Shown: positions 22,155-35,478, counted from the stretch's first letter. The stretch: 64,000 nt of DNA from Megalobrama amblycephala (GCF_018812025.1 NC_063054.1:11150082-11214081), one strand, 5' to 3'. Notes: generated by a model not told the origin, from the letters alone. Made by a program: numbers and translations.

Positions 22155-22861
22155 CACTTTATGGACAAAAGTATTGGGACACACCTCTTGATTATTGGTT
22201 TCAGGTGTTTCAATTAGACCAGTTTCCACAGGTGTATAAAATCAAGAACCAGGCCATGTAATCTGCATTTACAGACATTTGTGGGAAAAAATGGGTCATT
22301 CTGAAGACTCAATGAAGTTAAGATGGGTGCTGTGAGATAGGATGCCACCTTTGCAATAAGTCAGTTCATCAAATTTCATCCCTACTAGATATTCCATGGT
22401 CAGGAGAACACTACCTGCCTGACTGCATTGTGTCAACTGTAGAGTTTGGTGGTGGAAGGATAATGTTGTTCAGAGGTTGGGTTAGGCAGTGAAGAGAAAT
22501 CTTAACGCTTCAGCATACCAAGACATTTTGGACAATGCAATGCTTCCAAACTTGTAGAAACAGTTTGGGAAAGGACCTTGTCTATTCCAGTATGACTGTG
22601 CCCCAGTGCGCAAAGCAAGAACTGGATGAACTGGAATGGAGATTGCGAGCCAGGCCTTCTTGTCCAACATCAAATACTCTACTGGACGAATGGGCAAAAA
22701 TTCCCATAGAAACACTTGCAAATCTTGTCCAGAAGAGTGAAAATTATTATAGCTGCAAAGGGGGACCAACTCCATATTAATGTATATGTATTTAAAATGT
22801 GATGCTGTTACAGTCCGTTCATGTACTGGTCAGGTGTCCCAATACTTATGTCCATATTGTG
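22155..22861 (+). pseudogene. Deleted Tc1-like transposon relic
   Basis: Terminal repeats cactttatggacaaaagtat / atacttatgtccatattgtg, TA flanks (22153, 22862). Inside is a broken transposase. The C-terminal part is recognisable (ELEWRLRARPS, LLDEWAKIP, CKGGPTPY) and a DDE piece before it is shortened and shifted. No intact ORF. Confidence 0.8.
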
Positions 22862-24434
22862 TATAAAACAGGGGAAATGAGCACGCACAATTGAATATCT
22901 AATATTGAAAGATACTGATAAATTATAAATTTCATCACTAATATTAGTGCATAACTGAAACGGTACTGATATATTTATTGTGCATCTGTATTTCATATTT
23001 GTTTAAAGCTGCAGTCTGTAAGATTTGCCTCCTTGTCGCCATCTCTGCAATTGCAGTTATTTGCGGAATTATCATCTTTACGTGGGTTGTGCATCGGCAC
23101 GGCTCTTCAGTGGGGATGAATCTAATGTTTTGAGAATATTTGGCTGTCAGTCACTGCAACGGTGGATACTGTACTTCATAATCACAGATTGTAGTCTTGG
23201 AAGTATGACCAAAATAAGAATTTTCAACAAAAAATGCCATCTGAACAAGTAACAAATCTGCCACTTCTGTTCTGACCAACTGAGAAAAAAAGCATTACAA
23301 TAAATGTCGTTACCAATGATTAAATCTAATGATCGCTTAGCTCACGTTAAACCGTGCAAATTATTATTATTCTTATACTTTGTTCTCAAATTGTTAATGT
23401 TAACAACATCACCATTGCGTGACTACGTGTATTTTGTGTGTATTAGTGTTACCTGTAGATTTCAATTTCTGTACAGTCTAATCTCTAATGTTAATTTGTC
23501 ATACTATACAATCCACCATCAAAATGATAAATTTAATTAATTCAGCTGCTGTGAGAAAAGGCTATAAATGATCTGCCACCTGCAGTATCTGAGACTCGTT
23601 CTTGTAAACAGACGTGACGTAATGCCGCAAAGACGAACGGCGGCATGCTCGAATTTCCTGTGGAAACCCACCAGTACCACTCGAACTAGAAAACATTATT
23701 ACAAGCTTACTGTTGTAAGTCGGAGATAGTTTTGAACACTGACTGGTTATGTACATGCTCAAAAATTGATTTTGGATCATTTTTAAAATGATAAAAAAGT
23801 TACTGTACTTTAACTGTTCTTGCATGAAGTTGTGCAAAAAAAAAAAAAAAAAGTTTAAATGTAAAAAATGTTTAAGCATTATAGCATGGAGAAAAAAAGA
23901 GAGATGGTACTGGGTAGCTAGAGATGATTTATAAGTGTCAGACTGTTGCAGGATATAATTTTGTCAGTGATGTAAATGAGCATCCATATGCACCGATTCA
24001 CAATATATATCCTCACCACGTCTTTCAGGAAATGTCACTGAAAATAAAAATTCCCCAAATGTCAGCTTGAATGTCAAGATTCACAGCAAACATATTCAAA
24101 CACTTCCACACACACATAAACCAACAACATCTATTACAACAGCAGGGATTATGTATATAAATGAAAGGAGCCTTAGACCTCTCAGAGTGTTGTCTTCGGT
24201 ACCAATAGACCCCCATCACACACACACACCTCTGTATCCCCTAATGAACAGTCTGCTGATAAACATTAAGAACAAAACTTACCAGGTATGTTTGTTCTCT
24301 GCTGAGGGGTTTTAAGTGAGTAACATCATTAGGAGTATTTGTGCATTGTCTTTTTTCTGGGTTTACAATATGGAACTATTTTACATTGCTTGACATTTTA
24401 ACCACTCAATTTCTACAGTAAAACACATTGGACA
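22862..24434. other. Intergenic, no gene recognised
   Basis: Unique AT-rich sequence. At about 23007 it carries one end (aaagctgcagtctgtaag) of a common fish MITE, without a matching right end. Poly(A) at 23837-23853. Confidence 0.4.
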
Positions 24435-25714
24435 TTGTCAATTCAATCCCTGAAGCATTGCAACCAACCGACTGACCAACCAACCAACCAACTCAGCCCA
24501 ACCAAACAACCAACCAACCAACCAACCAACCAATCCAACCCAACCCACCCCACTAACAAACCAACCAACCAACCAACCATTCCAAAAAACCAACCAACCC
24601 ACCCCACCCCACCCGCCATCCAACCAACCAATTCAACCAATCCAAAAAACCAACCAACCCACCCCACCCCACCCGCCAACCAACCAACCAAAAAAACAAC
24701 CAACCAACCAACCAACCCCAAAAAAAACAACCAACCAATCCAAAAAACCAACCAACCAACCCACCCCACCCCACCCGCCAACCAACCAACCAACCAACCA
24801 ACCAACCAACCAACCAACCAACCAACCAACTCAACCAACCAACCAACCAACCAAAAAAAACAACCAACCAACCAAAAAAACAACCAACCAACCAAAAAAA
24901 ACAACCAACCCACCCCACCTGCCAACCAACCAACCAACCAACCAACCAACCAAAAAAAAAAACAACCAACCAACCAACCAATCCAAAAAACCAACCAACC
25001 CACCCCACCCCACCCGCCAACCAACCAACCAACCAACCAACCAACCAACCAACCAACCAACCAACCAACCAACCAACCAAGAAAACAACCAACCAACCAA
25101 CGAACTCAACCAACCAACCAACCAAAAAAACAACCAACCAACGAATCCAAAAAACCAACCAAACAACCCACCCCACCCGCCAACCAACCAACCAACCAAC
25201 CCACCCCACCCCATCCGCCAACCAACCAACCAACCAAAAAAACAACCAACCAACGAACTCAACCCACCAACCAACCAAAAAAACAACCAACCAAACCCAA
25301 CCCACCCACCAACCAACCAACCAACCCAAAAAAACAACCAACCAACCAACCAACCAACCAACCAACCAACCAACCAACCAACCAACCAACCAACCAACCA
25401 ACCAACCAACCAACCAACCAACCAACCAACCAACCAACCAACCCACCCCACCTGCCAACCAACCAACCAACCCCAAAAAAACAACCAACCCCCCAAAAAA
25501 CAACCAACCCAACCCACCAACCAACCAACCAACCCCAAAAAAACAACCAACCAACCAACCAACCCAAAAAAACCCCAACCCAACCCACCAACCAACCAAC
25601 CCAAAAAAAACCAACAACCAACCAACCAACCAACCAACCACCAAACCTCAACCAACCAACCCAAAAAAAAAAAAAAAAACCCTACCAACCAACCACCAAA
25701 CCCAATCCAACCAA

Positions 25715-25822
25715 GGGTGCGTTTCCCAAAGTGAAGTATGGTCGCAAGTTCCATCGTTACCAATAGAGTTCAATGGGATTTACGACCATAGTTGGCTAAC
25801 GATGCTTTCGGGAAACTCACCC
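25715..25822. mobile_element. Short TIR element in the CCAA array, copy 1
   Basis: Starts gggtgcgtttcccaaa and ends tttcgggaaactcacccc, an imperfect inverted repeat. The left half is shortened compared with the right. Duplicated at 26206-26313. Confidence 0.6.
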
Positions 25823-25930
25823 CAACCAACCAACCAACCAACCAACCAACCAACCAACCAACCAACCAACCAACACCAACCAACCCAACCCATCCTTCAT
25901 GTTTTCATTTCTGCAAACAACCAAATAAAC

Positions 25931-25982
<52 letters not shown>

Positions 25983-25984
25983 GA
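25931..25984. repeat. (GATA)n microsatellite
   Basis: About 13 tandem gata units, followed by gtgtaagaaaattaga. A sister array lies at 26440-26500. Confidence 0.95.
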
Positions 25985-26205
25985 TAGTGTAAGAAAATTA
26001 GATATATTTATCTAGAATCTACTTAAACCAACCAACCAACCAACCAACCAACCAACCAACCAACCAACCAACCAACCAACCAATCCAAAAAACCAACCAA
26101 CCCACCCCACCCCACCCGCCAACCAACCAACCAACCCAAAAAAAACAACCAACAACCAACCAACCAACCAACCAACCAACCAACCACCAAACCCAATCCA
26201 ACCAA

Positions 26206-26313
26206 GGGTGCGTTTCCAAAATTGAAGTATGGTCGCAAGTTCCGTCGTTACCAATAGAGTTCAATGGGACTTACGACCATAGTTGGCTAACGATGCTTTC
26301 GGGAAACTCACCC
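26206..26313. mobile_element. Short TIR element in the CCAA array, copy 2
   Basis: Few differences from 25715-25822 and the same flanks, so copied as part of a larger duplication with a 491-bp offset. Confidence 0.6.
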
Positions 26314-26439
26314 CAACCCAACCAACCAACCAACCAACCAACCAAACCAAACCAAACCAACCAACCAACCAACCAACCAACCAACCAACCAACCAACCCG
26401 TCCTTCATGTTTTCATTTCTGCAAACAACCAAATAAACA

Positions 26440-26462
26440 GATAGACGGACAGACAGACAGAC

Positions 26463-26500
<38 letters not shown>
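26440..26500. repeat. (GACA)n/(GATA)n microsatellite
   Basis: Same context as 25931-25984, but the first units read gacggaca/gaca before changing to gata. Confidence 0.95.
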
Positions 26501-26541
26501 TGTAAGAAAATTAGACATATATATCTAGAATCTACTTAATC

Positions 26542-27315
26542 GTAACAATATTAGATCGTTACAGCTTACAACCAGTTAAAAAAAACATTTGCAATTGAGT
26601 AAAAAACATTCAACAAATGTTCTTTGAAATGTATTATCTTTTAAATTATATATTTTCTTGAAAACAAGAAATACTATTCAAGAAAATGTTGTGCAGTTTC
26701 AAAAGTATTGACTGTTATAAATAACGTTATTTCCTTTCACAAAACCCCCTCAAGCTTTCAGTTCTGTAATGTTAAGGAATGTTAGACATTAAGCAACTTC
26801 TCTTTGCGAGTGCCATGTGTAATACAGCTTACAGCTGTGAAAGAATGTCCTGTAAGAGCACACACAATTAAATATTTACACAATTCCTATGGAATAAATA
26901 CTGTTGGAAGCCGGCACAGAGATGTGTCTGCATATAACAATCACCACAATTCTTTTTTTTCTTACAACAGATTTTCCCCATAAGATTTAATTAGTTGCCA
27001 TCGATTAAAGGCAGTTTGTGTAAAGAGTGCTTTAGGAAGGACGAATTAAACATGATCATTTTAACAAAATAGATCTTAAGTGAGGAAGAATTTTCTGCTC
27101 TTTTAGACTCCCAAAGGAACTCATTAAGAGCTTCAAAAAGGTACTTTTAACATTCACTAACACATCCAGAGAGAATGTGGCAGGAGAGGGAAAGTAAAAG
27201 AAAGGGATCTGTTAAAAAAAAAAAAAAGGCTGTTTGCACAAAATGTGTCGCCACATTTAATAAAAGTGGTCTATCAATAAGATGTGCATATAATTTTGTG
27301 GCTATATTGTGTCTT
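26542..27315. other. Unique intergenic segment, possible conserved non-coding
   Basis: No repeat hallmark and no ORF of note. 26760-27110 carries taatt/attaatt-type homeodomain-like motifs (taattagttgccatcgatta). Conservation cannot be judged without alignment. Confidence 0.3.
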
Positions 27316-27445
27316 AAAGGGATAGTTAACCTGAAAATGAAAATTACCCTCGTGTTGTTCCAAACCTGTACGACTTTCTTTCTTCTGCAGAATATAGATA
27401 TTTTGAAGAGCGTTGGTACAGTTTTAGTCCATTGCTTGGACAAAA
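27316..27445. mobile_element. Half of a TA-MITE
   Basis: Begins aaagggatagttaacctgaa and contains the usual gttgttccaaacctgt block; no right-hand end is found before the next element. Confidence 0.5.
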
Positions 27446-27724
27446 AAACATTAAAGAGGACCTATTATGACCTTTAACAAAGTCTTGATTTTGTTTCTGG
27501 GGTCTACTAGAACAGGTTTTCCTGTTTGAATATTCAAAAATAAAAAAAAAAAAAAAAAAAACATTATTTTTCACATATCTTACGTTACTTTAGCTCCTCT
27601 CTTCCCAGTCTGTCAGTAAAGCTCTGGGCTGCGTTCAGCCCTGACAAAACGGAAACGGTGGTGCGTTGAATACCCTGTTCTGATGACGCAAGAGTTGCAA
27701 CTATGGCATCTGAGAAGGCCATTC

Positions 27725-28137
27725 TGTCATGATCACCAGTGAGAGTGCCCGTCATTGCCATCAGAGGGCACCCTACCCTGGACTATCACTGTCAAAGACT
27801 CCATTTCCCATAATCCTCTGCCTAGATTGATCAACCATGATCGCTTACACCTGTGTCTCATCACCTCATTATCCTTGTGTTTCTGTCTATTTAAACCTGG
27901 TACATTCAATTACTCATCATTAGCTCTTGCTTTACTGTTTGCACTGCACCTCTAAGCCATTGTTTCTTGTTTTCCTGTGTCTTTGATTTTGGTTTTCGAT
28001 TCATCTCTGGATTTCCCTGTTCTTGCCTGAGCCTTGGACTCTATCTTTGTTTGGACTGCCCACTCTGTGTTTTGCCCCTTCAATAAATTCACTGCATTTG
28101 GATCCTCCGCCATTCGTGTCTTGGAGCTGTCATTACA
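27725..28137 (+). mobile_element. Solo LTR with 5-bp TSD
   Basis: 413 bp beginning tgtcatgatc and ending gtcattaca, flanked by cattc on both sides (27720-27724, 28138-28142). TATA-like tatttaaacc near 27890 and AATAAA near 28082 indicate plus orientation. Confidence 0.82.
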
Positions 28138-28975
28138 CATTCTTTGTGTTCTTTTTGAAGAATTTTCAGAGCCTGATGAAATCGGTATAAATACATGATT
28201 AATACTGCAAAATACACTCGATGTTACAGTCACTGCCCTTGCTGTCCAGAATAAAAGAGAACATCCCAATCGACTGAAGGGATTTGTGGAAACTGTGGTT
28301 CCTAATTATTGTGATCCAACATTTGCCTTGCATTACATGATGAAAAGACAAACATTTCAGGTGAAGGATAATCCACTTCTCCGACACTGTGTTACGAGAT
28401 ATAACCTTATTATTTATCATTATTGCTGATCACTGTTGTTGTGCTATGATATTGTAATGTTTACTATTACATGATCAGAGGAGTATAGAAAAGTTTATGA
28501 AAGTGTAACTCCACAATACAATAGCAAAATATATAAATATGTATAGCAAAACGTTGCAAACCGGTTTGAGTTTGAATGTGCCCCTGTTTAGTTCTGATCA
28601 TTATGACTCATATGACTCTGATCATCTGACTACTTCCGAAAAGTGATCAGAGTGTTGTGATTGGTCAACTGCTTGGAGCGTGTTTCAGAAATGTCACGCC
28701 CCTTACCTTAACCACGAGTTTCAACACACAGGCTGCGTCCGAAATCTTAAAAATGCTACCTTCTGAGGATGCATTCCAAGGTAGGAAGGCATCAAGGGAC
28801 GAATCCAATGTTAGCTCCTGAGATACCTTCGTCTGATGGATTTTTAAAAGCAGCATTTATGTATCCTTCGCTGTCTTATATCCCACAATCCTGTTTGTTC
28901 CATTCTGTGACAGTTTAGCTAAAAATAATGATGATGTCTGAAAGTTACGGTTGGTGATCAGATTGTAGGGCAGGG

Positions 28976-29444
28976 CCAATACATCAATTCTCGATTCAAG
29001 ATACAAAAAATCTGGAGTGATTCTGATATTTTCCGATGTATCGCGATTCTCTCTCGAATCGATTCTAAGCTTAGTTTTTAACAGCAGATGGCACTGTGAG
29101 CTTTAGAAACACTCAAACTTTGCTTGCTTCCAATTCCTTTACACACCACCTAAACCTAAAATAATCATTTATAAACTTCGAAAAGGTTGAAGCGAATTAC
29201 AAGGGTGTTCGCAGCGGGCTGTTTACATTAATCTTGCATCATAAAAGCATTCTGAGCCGAGGTGCAAGTATATTTACCCATTTACATGACTCAGCATGAG
29301 TGCTCTCCAGCACTCTTCTTTGTGAGCATTTGAGTGAGCAGGTAAAAACTAGCCTAGAGCTCCATCTGCTGTTAAGACTAAGCTCAGGATCGATTCAAAT
29401 TCACTGTATCACGAATTGAGAATTGATGTATTGTCCCAGCCCTA
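28976..29444. mobile_element. hAT-like foldback element
   Basis: Ends tagggcagggccaatacatc and gatgtattgtcccagcccta, with inner inverted blocks around cagcagatgg/ccatctgctg. Flanking 8-mers tcagattg and tcaggggc agree only in the first four bases. Confidence 0.6.
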
Positions 29445-29583
29445 TCAGGGGCCCTATCAGGGGCTGGGGAATAACTCCCGCTGGAGTGACTTTGTGATTT
29501 GTAACTTTGCAGCATTCACAAACAGCAACATTACACACTAAAGAAGATGCAAAATGTAAAAAAAAAGCCTAATATGTCCTTTT

Positions 29584-30772
29584 TAAGACATTTCTCAAAA
29601 TACCATCTTTTATGTTCTTTTAAGCTGAATTTAGTCATTACACCTCAGTTTGTCATTGGCATGAAAGTATGTAGCCTACATCAAGTTGAAACGGTCCTGT
29701 AAATGTCCCCTCAGCAGGACGCTTTTAAATCCCTCAGGGGGACTGCTTGATTTGTCTATAAATCTGATTTAATCACGTTCCTCTCTATCCACCCTTAGCA
29801 CAGCGAGACACATCATTTTCTTTTTACTGCCATGTGCAAACATTCAAAACGTCTCCAATGGTTGCTGTTCATGCCAAAGAAATATCTGCTTCATTGAGAT
29901 GATTTACCCAGACACTGGGAATAAAGCCGTGTGGGTTGGCAACTAACTAGCATTTTATTCTCAAAAGAAGATCTTTTTTTGCGGTCCATAATAAAAATGA
30001 TGCAATCGATGAAACCCTTATTTAATGTGCTATTTCCTCCCTTAATGTCTAAAGAGTCTTCACAACGGCGACGTGCCTTATTAAAACAGAAAAGTTACCA
30101 GAAATCTTTATTGCTTTGAGACTATGAGAGATGTTTCTCTGCATTAAAGCGAGCGAGAGAGGCTGGTGTGAGCTGTACGGGGGTCTCATCGGATGAAGAT
30201 CAGATTATCTCTCTGCTAGTTTGTACAGTCTGGATCGGCCTTTAGGCTACAAGCTTTGGATAAATGCAAATGTTTAACACGATTTTAGAGTCTCAGGTGT
30301 AAAGGAAATCTTTATAATCTCACATCTTGTTCTATACTTTGTGCAATCCTTCATAAATGCTTTATTTGCACCTGAGACTCTAAAATCTTTTTGAACATTT
30401 CTTTTGTGAATAGTGAACAGGTAAACTAACAAACAAAAAAGTACCATGGTACAGTATGTTACTTGTAGCAGTGTTATTTTAGTAGCATTGATATAATATT
30501 ATAGATTTTATTATTATTTTGAATTGTTCTGTTTTCATTTAAATTTTTGTTAAAGTTTTAGTAATTCTGTTGTGTATTTTTTGTCATTTTTTTAATATTT
30601 ATATTGTTTTTAGTTTTAGTTATTTTAGTATTTCCATTTAAACGAAAATGAGAAATGTTGCTTTGTCAACTAGATGAAATAAAACAAATGTAATTATTTT
30701 ATTTTATTTCAGTTTTTTAATTATTATTATTATTTCAAGTAATGGAGTTTTTAAAATGATTTTAGTTTTAGT
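29584..30772. other. Unique intergenic segment
   Basis: No gene found. 29640-30240 is less AT-biased and repeat-free; 30440-30770 is T-rich low complexity. Confidence 0.35.
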
Positions 30773-30939
30773 TAAAGGTGCAGTAGGTGATCTGGGAAAT
30801 GCAAACTTTAGCCTGCTAGCATTGAAAACATACGATTCCACCCTCCCTGCAAATTGGCGTTTAAAGCCACGCCTCCTCCAAAACACATTAACTCGCACAG
30901 ACCAGAAGCAAAGGAGGGAGGGGGGGGGGGATTAAAAGA

Positions 30940-31190
30940 AAATTAAATCGTGTGCACAATTTACTATTTCGTTCCCTCGATTTACTAAATCGTGCGCACG
31001 ATTTATAAACGTGCATGATTTATAAATCAAGGGAACGAAATAGTAAATTATGCGCACGTTTTAGTAAATCGAGGGAATGAAATATAAATCATGCACACGT
31101 TTTAGTAAATCGAGGGAACAAATTAATAAATCGTGCGCACAATTTAACCTACTATTTTTTTCATGCCATGTCCAGGGCTCCATAGAAAAG
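30940..31190. mobile_element. Palindromic MITE, relative of 18298-18504
   Basis: Alternating cgtgcgcacgattta and ttcgttccctcgattta motifs in both orientations, ending catgtccagggctcca. The left end is eroded. Confidence 0.65.
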
Positions 31191-31724
31191 GAATTAAATA
31201 ATTAAAATGGATTTAAGTTATTAACAAAAAAATAAATAAGAACAGTAAAAATTCCAGGTCTATTGTAGCCTATATATTAAGAAATCAATTTGATCTATTT
31301 GCATGTATAATATATCAAAAACACAAAATGTTTCTAGTCTTGTCACATTCAGTTATGAATTACATCAATCATATCATATTAACCAAATAATACCATGTTT
31401 TCAATTCAAAACAGCGAAATTTCATAAAAATGTTTAGTAGTTTGCATCACTGGATATTACTGTCTGTCGCTGAATATTTCAATCATAAAACGTGTAAATG
31501 TTTAGCTACTTACTCGCCATGTACTCTTTCACTGCTAAAACGAATTGGAATTCGCACTCGTCTTCTGTGAACAGTAAGCCCCGCCTTCTTTGATTTGATT
31601 GGCCACCTCACTAATTCTGACAGCGATGAGTGCTGTTATGGTTGAAAACAAGTAGCGAGCTGAGGCAGAAATTCGAAACAACAATGGAGGACAAAATCAA
31701 TGTCGCTGTACATCTACATACATG

Positions 31725-32059
31725 TATAGACCTTATTTTCCAGAGAAACAAGAGTGCCGCCATCTTTAGAATATTGTCTTTGAACTTCCGTTTTTGTGGT
31801 AGCTCTGTATATTTCTATGGCATCGCTGTCAAAGAATAATTAGCTGGTGAAGTGGATTTACCTGTTATAGAGTTAATGAAAGTTATCATGAGCATTGTAA
31901 TGTTTAAAGCAGATGTCTTAACAAATGTCAATAGACCGGGAAGATTTTAAAATGAGCAGTTCATTCATAAATACATAAGATCGTAGTGGAAATACAAACC
32001 GGAAGTCAAAAGACAACGAGCGCAGCGCTGAAAAGGGGCGGAGCTACATAAGGTCTATA
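31725..32059. mobile_element. TATAGACC-ended MITE
   Basis: Ends tatagaccttatt and ataaggtctata are inverse. Interior cttccgtttttgtgg and ccggaagtc are subterminal inverted pieces. Confidence 0.65.
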
Positions 32060-32152
32060 GAAACAGAAATAAAAAGGATCGTGTTTGAAAGAAAGTGAGT
32101 GAGGAGGTTGGACAATCTGATAAGTTGTAAAAAACGGTCTTTACTCAATTTG

Positions 32153-32154
32153 AG

Positions 32155-32200
<46 letters not shown>
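32153..32200. repeat. (AT)n microsatellite
   Basis: About 23 uninterrupted at units. Confidence 0.95.
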
Positions 32201-32204
<4 letters not shown>

Positions 32205-33109
32205 TAAGACTACAAGCCAACTTAAGACGACCAATTGAGCTTATTCGCTGTAATTTACAATTATTTCCCCACTGATGAGTTATGTTTATACAGAGGAAGT
32301 GTGCAGAAAGCAGTGGGAGAGTCTGGGACACATAAAGGAGCGGGAGAGCCCCTCATGACGCGAATTCGCGTCTGTTGTTAAGGGATTTTCACACGCGAAT
32401 GAAGCGAGTAAACTCAAAATGTTCAAGCGTCCAACTACGCGCGAATAGCGCGATTTATTCGCTTGTTCCCCTCAATGTCTATGGTGGTTATGGCCCTGCA
32501 GTGAGTAACTTTGAAAACATAAAAATAGTTCCCGATTAGATGCTGGGTGCTGCTGTGGTTGAACTAATTAGTAAAGGTACACATACTACATAAGCTACAT
32601 TATGCGTTACTATCAAAACACATACAAATCAAATCACACCCTGACCAAAAGAAATACTGCAACCATGACATCTTTCAGACCTTTTGACTCTTTGTCTCAA
32701 GTGTGGAAGAGCAAATCTTTACTAGCTCTTTTCTGATCCAGATGTTTTTTCTAAGACTGTCTTTCTTTTTGTAGATCCTTTGGCAGTGCCACTTGTTGAC
32801 AGTTCAGAAGGAAAGTTCGGTCATTGCTGTTTGCCTGTCATTCTCGCTCTTCTGCACAGCGTACAAGAAATGCGCTGATGACGTATGATGTCTGCGTGAA
32901 CCGGCTGCGCAGTTGAATGCAATCACACGATGACCGACAGCGAACACATCATTTCGTTCGGACCGCATGCCAAATTTTACAGTCCTACGCCTTCCACAGA
33001 TTATATTAAAAATTCATTTAGGCCACTTGAGACTTATATGAGACACATATGAGACTTTCAACCAGCATAACAAAAAATGTTTCTGTAGAGATCACCTATT
33101 GCACCTTTA

Positions 33110-34770
33110 ACTATAATGACCCTGACATGTACCATTACATCCGATGATGTACCTTGTACCTTGGGGCGAATGGGCATGTTATACTGTGTGTTTTTTCCTG
33201 ACAATTGTACATTGTTAAGGTTTTTCAATAAAGCACCTTAAGAATAAATCCATTTTCACTGTATAGGGCTTTGGAATTGACTATATGGTTCTTATTGGTT
33301 AAATTATAGGTTCATCAGCTTCTGACAACAGGAAAAAAGTTCATTTTAAACTTTAAAGGCGATGTCCCTGATCTTGGTTATGATGTCAAGCACCAAATGT
33401 ATATTTTAAAGACAGACATTTTCTTTTGTAAGGCCACCAGGTGGCACTGTTGTGTTCCTTCATGCACACTTTGTCAAAACACAGGGACTGCTGTGAAAAA
33501 CAGATCAGATGTGTCATGGTATGATATATTTTCACAAATAGGTGCTATACACTATTTATTTGATTGTGAATGATTCCGACATAGGAGCAATGATGAAATC
33601 CAAAACCAAACCCTTCTTCCCAACATACGCATCATCCCCATATTCATTCCCCTATCATGTATTTCTTTATATCATGGGTAAAATATTAAACATATCCATT
33701 TTAAAGATTAACTTTCTTTTATCAAAACTTCACAATTAAGTCAGAATTTCTGATGAGGAAACAATTTGTGCATCAGTGGATTTAAGTTTTGTGATGTATT
33801 ATAAGTCGTTCACCCTGTTAGATGAAATTACATAAATCAGTGTGATCATTATTTCAAAATATGGTTAAAAATATTTACTAAGTTATTTTTAAATTGACAT
33901 CCTTTATGTAAGATTACACTAAATCCATCACTGACCAATGGCTGACTTCTTACATGTTAATTTATTTATTTCCACCCTGTTACATTCATCTTGTAAGAAT
34001 TCTGTTAATTTTCTTACAAATGTGAACAAAACAAACAAGTCTGCTACAGGATCATTGTTTATCTTCTTTAAATGACAGCACAAACATTAATTTTTAAAGG
34101 CCACAGAGCTCAAATGGTAATTCATAACAGGAATGACCCATATGACTTCATTCTCTACCTCATACACAAAACTAATGTTATTGTCTGTGTCTCTGCCTCT
34201 CTCTTTTGCCATTGTTTGATCGAGTACTCGCATTACAAAAGCTGTGACAAATTTCTACCCAAGATGTCTGTTTAAACACAGCCATTTATTAAAATCAACG
34301 GGACTGAATATGATATTAAATGATATCAATCAACATGACACCAGTCTGAAACCAAGGTATGGTAAGGGCTTCCTCTGATGCTCTGTCAAGACTATGGGAC
34401 GATCTCTGCATGCGGTATTAGGATGGAGAAAGACAGTTGGCGGCACGCAGACTGCTGGGTGTTCACACACCGTCGTTGCACATCAGATGCTTGAGAAACT
34501 CAGGGAGTTTATTACTCTCACTGGCTGTTCTTTTGTTTGTGTGTGTGTGTGTGACAGTGAGAGAGTGAGAGCACGCTAGGCTTGAAGTCACAGCACAGAA
34601 TCTGTTTACTTGAATGTGTGTTTCCACAATGACACTCAATGGCAAGAATTCACAGTGAGAAAAAAAAAAAAAAAAAAAAACAGAAAGAGACCAGCTTCAC
34701 ACACAAGGTCATTTGCAGCAATACATGTTTACTATATAAATTCTGTATAAACACTGTGTGTGCTTGTAAG
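33110..34770. other. Unique intergenic segment
   Basis: No gene seen. A GT-rich run near 34540, a 22-base A run at 34660-34680, and otherwise ordinary AT-rich sequence. Confidence 0.35.
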
Positions 34771-35478
34771 TGTGTGGGGCGTTTCCTCTGAGGAGTCAAG
34801 GGAGGCAGTGCCTCCTCCTCCTCCTCAAAAAAAAAAAAAAAAGAATGAGAAAATAATCGATATTACAAAAATAAAACAATGCAAATATTACAAAATTTGA
34901 CATTAAAAAGTGTAAAAGTCACTGTTTTAAATAAATAATTGAGAATGAATGGGGGAACGTCACGTGAGAGGAGGCAGTGTCTTCATCGCGCTATGATTGG
35001 ATTTCATCCGTTATGAATGGATATGATTGGTTCGTGCAGTAAATCCCGCCTCTAGTTTTCGTGCGCGTTCTCGTCAAATCGGCCTGACTGAAGACAACAA
35101 TGGCGTTAATGGAAGAATAATTAAAAAGTAAGTAAACAACTGTCACTTGTGTTGCCTTCACGTGCTCTCGGAATTAAACACGAGTTTCCTAGGTAAAAAT
35201 CGCACATGAACGGCCTCCCATTTTGAAAACGATGAGTTCGTAAACACGACTAGCACGATAGCAGTACGTTAAGGCAGCATAAGATATCAACGCTTTACGT
35301 CACGTAAAAATCAAACATGGCCTGAAAACATGATAACTGTGGTATTTTTTTTTTTTTAATTATTTTTTAATTAAAGGTACATGTTCGTGTCTGTGACCAG
35401 TGTGTAGAAGCTTGATGACTGCTGAAAATTAGATGGCTATTAAAAAGAAAAGCTGAACATTAGTTCACCAATAATATA

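Larger units (their letters stand above)
24465..26400. repeat. CCAA tetranucleotide array with higher-order units
   Basis: About 1.9 kb of ccaa repeats broken by recurring spacers: atccaaaaaaccaacc followed by cccaccccacccgcc, and A-runs. Long ORFs on both strands are tetranucleotide translations (QPTN/NQPT on plus, VGWL on minus) and are not genes. Confidence 0.95.
27454..29583. mobile_element. TA-flanked MITE carrying nested insertions
   Basis: Left end aagaggacctattatg after TA; right end cctaatatgtcctttt before TA. The middle block near 28650-28730 belongs to the same family. It is interrupted by a solo LTR (27725-28137) and a TAGGGC element (28976-29444). Confidence 0.6.
30775..33107. 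mobile_element. TA-flanked MITE nest
   Basis: Ends aaggtgcagtaggtgatc and gatcacctattgcacctt, TA on both sides (30773, 33108). Contains the palindromic element at 30940-31190, a further element at 31725-32059 and an AT array. Confidence 0.72.

Noticed and set aside
24553..25763. Overlapping minus-strand ORFs of VGWL repeats
   Set aside because: Same array read backwards; mimics a hydrophobic membrane protein only because of composition.
24435..25766. 443-codon plus-strand ORF rich in Gln-Pro-Thr-Asn
   Set aside because: Translation of a stop-free tetranucleotide array; equally long ORFs exist on the other strand, and there are no non-repeat coding features.
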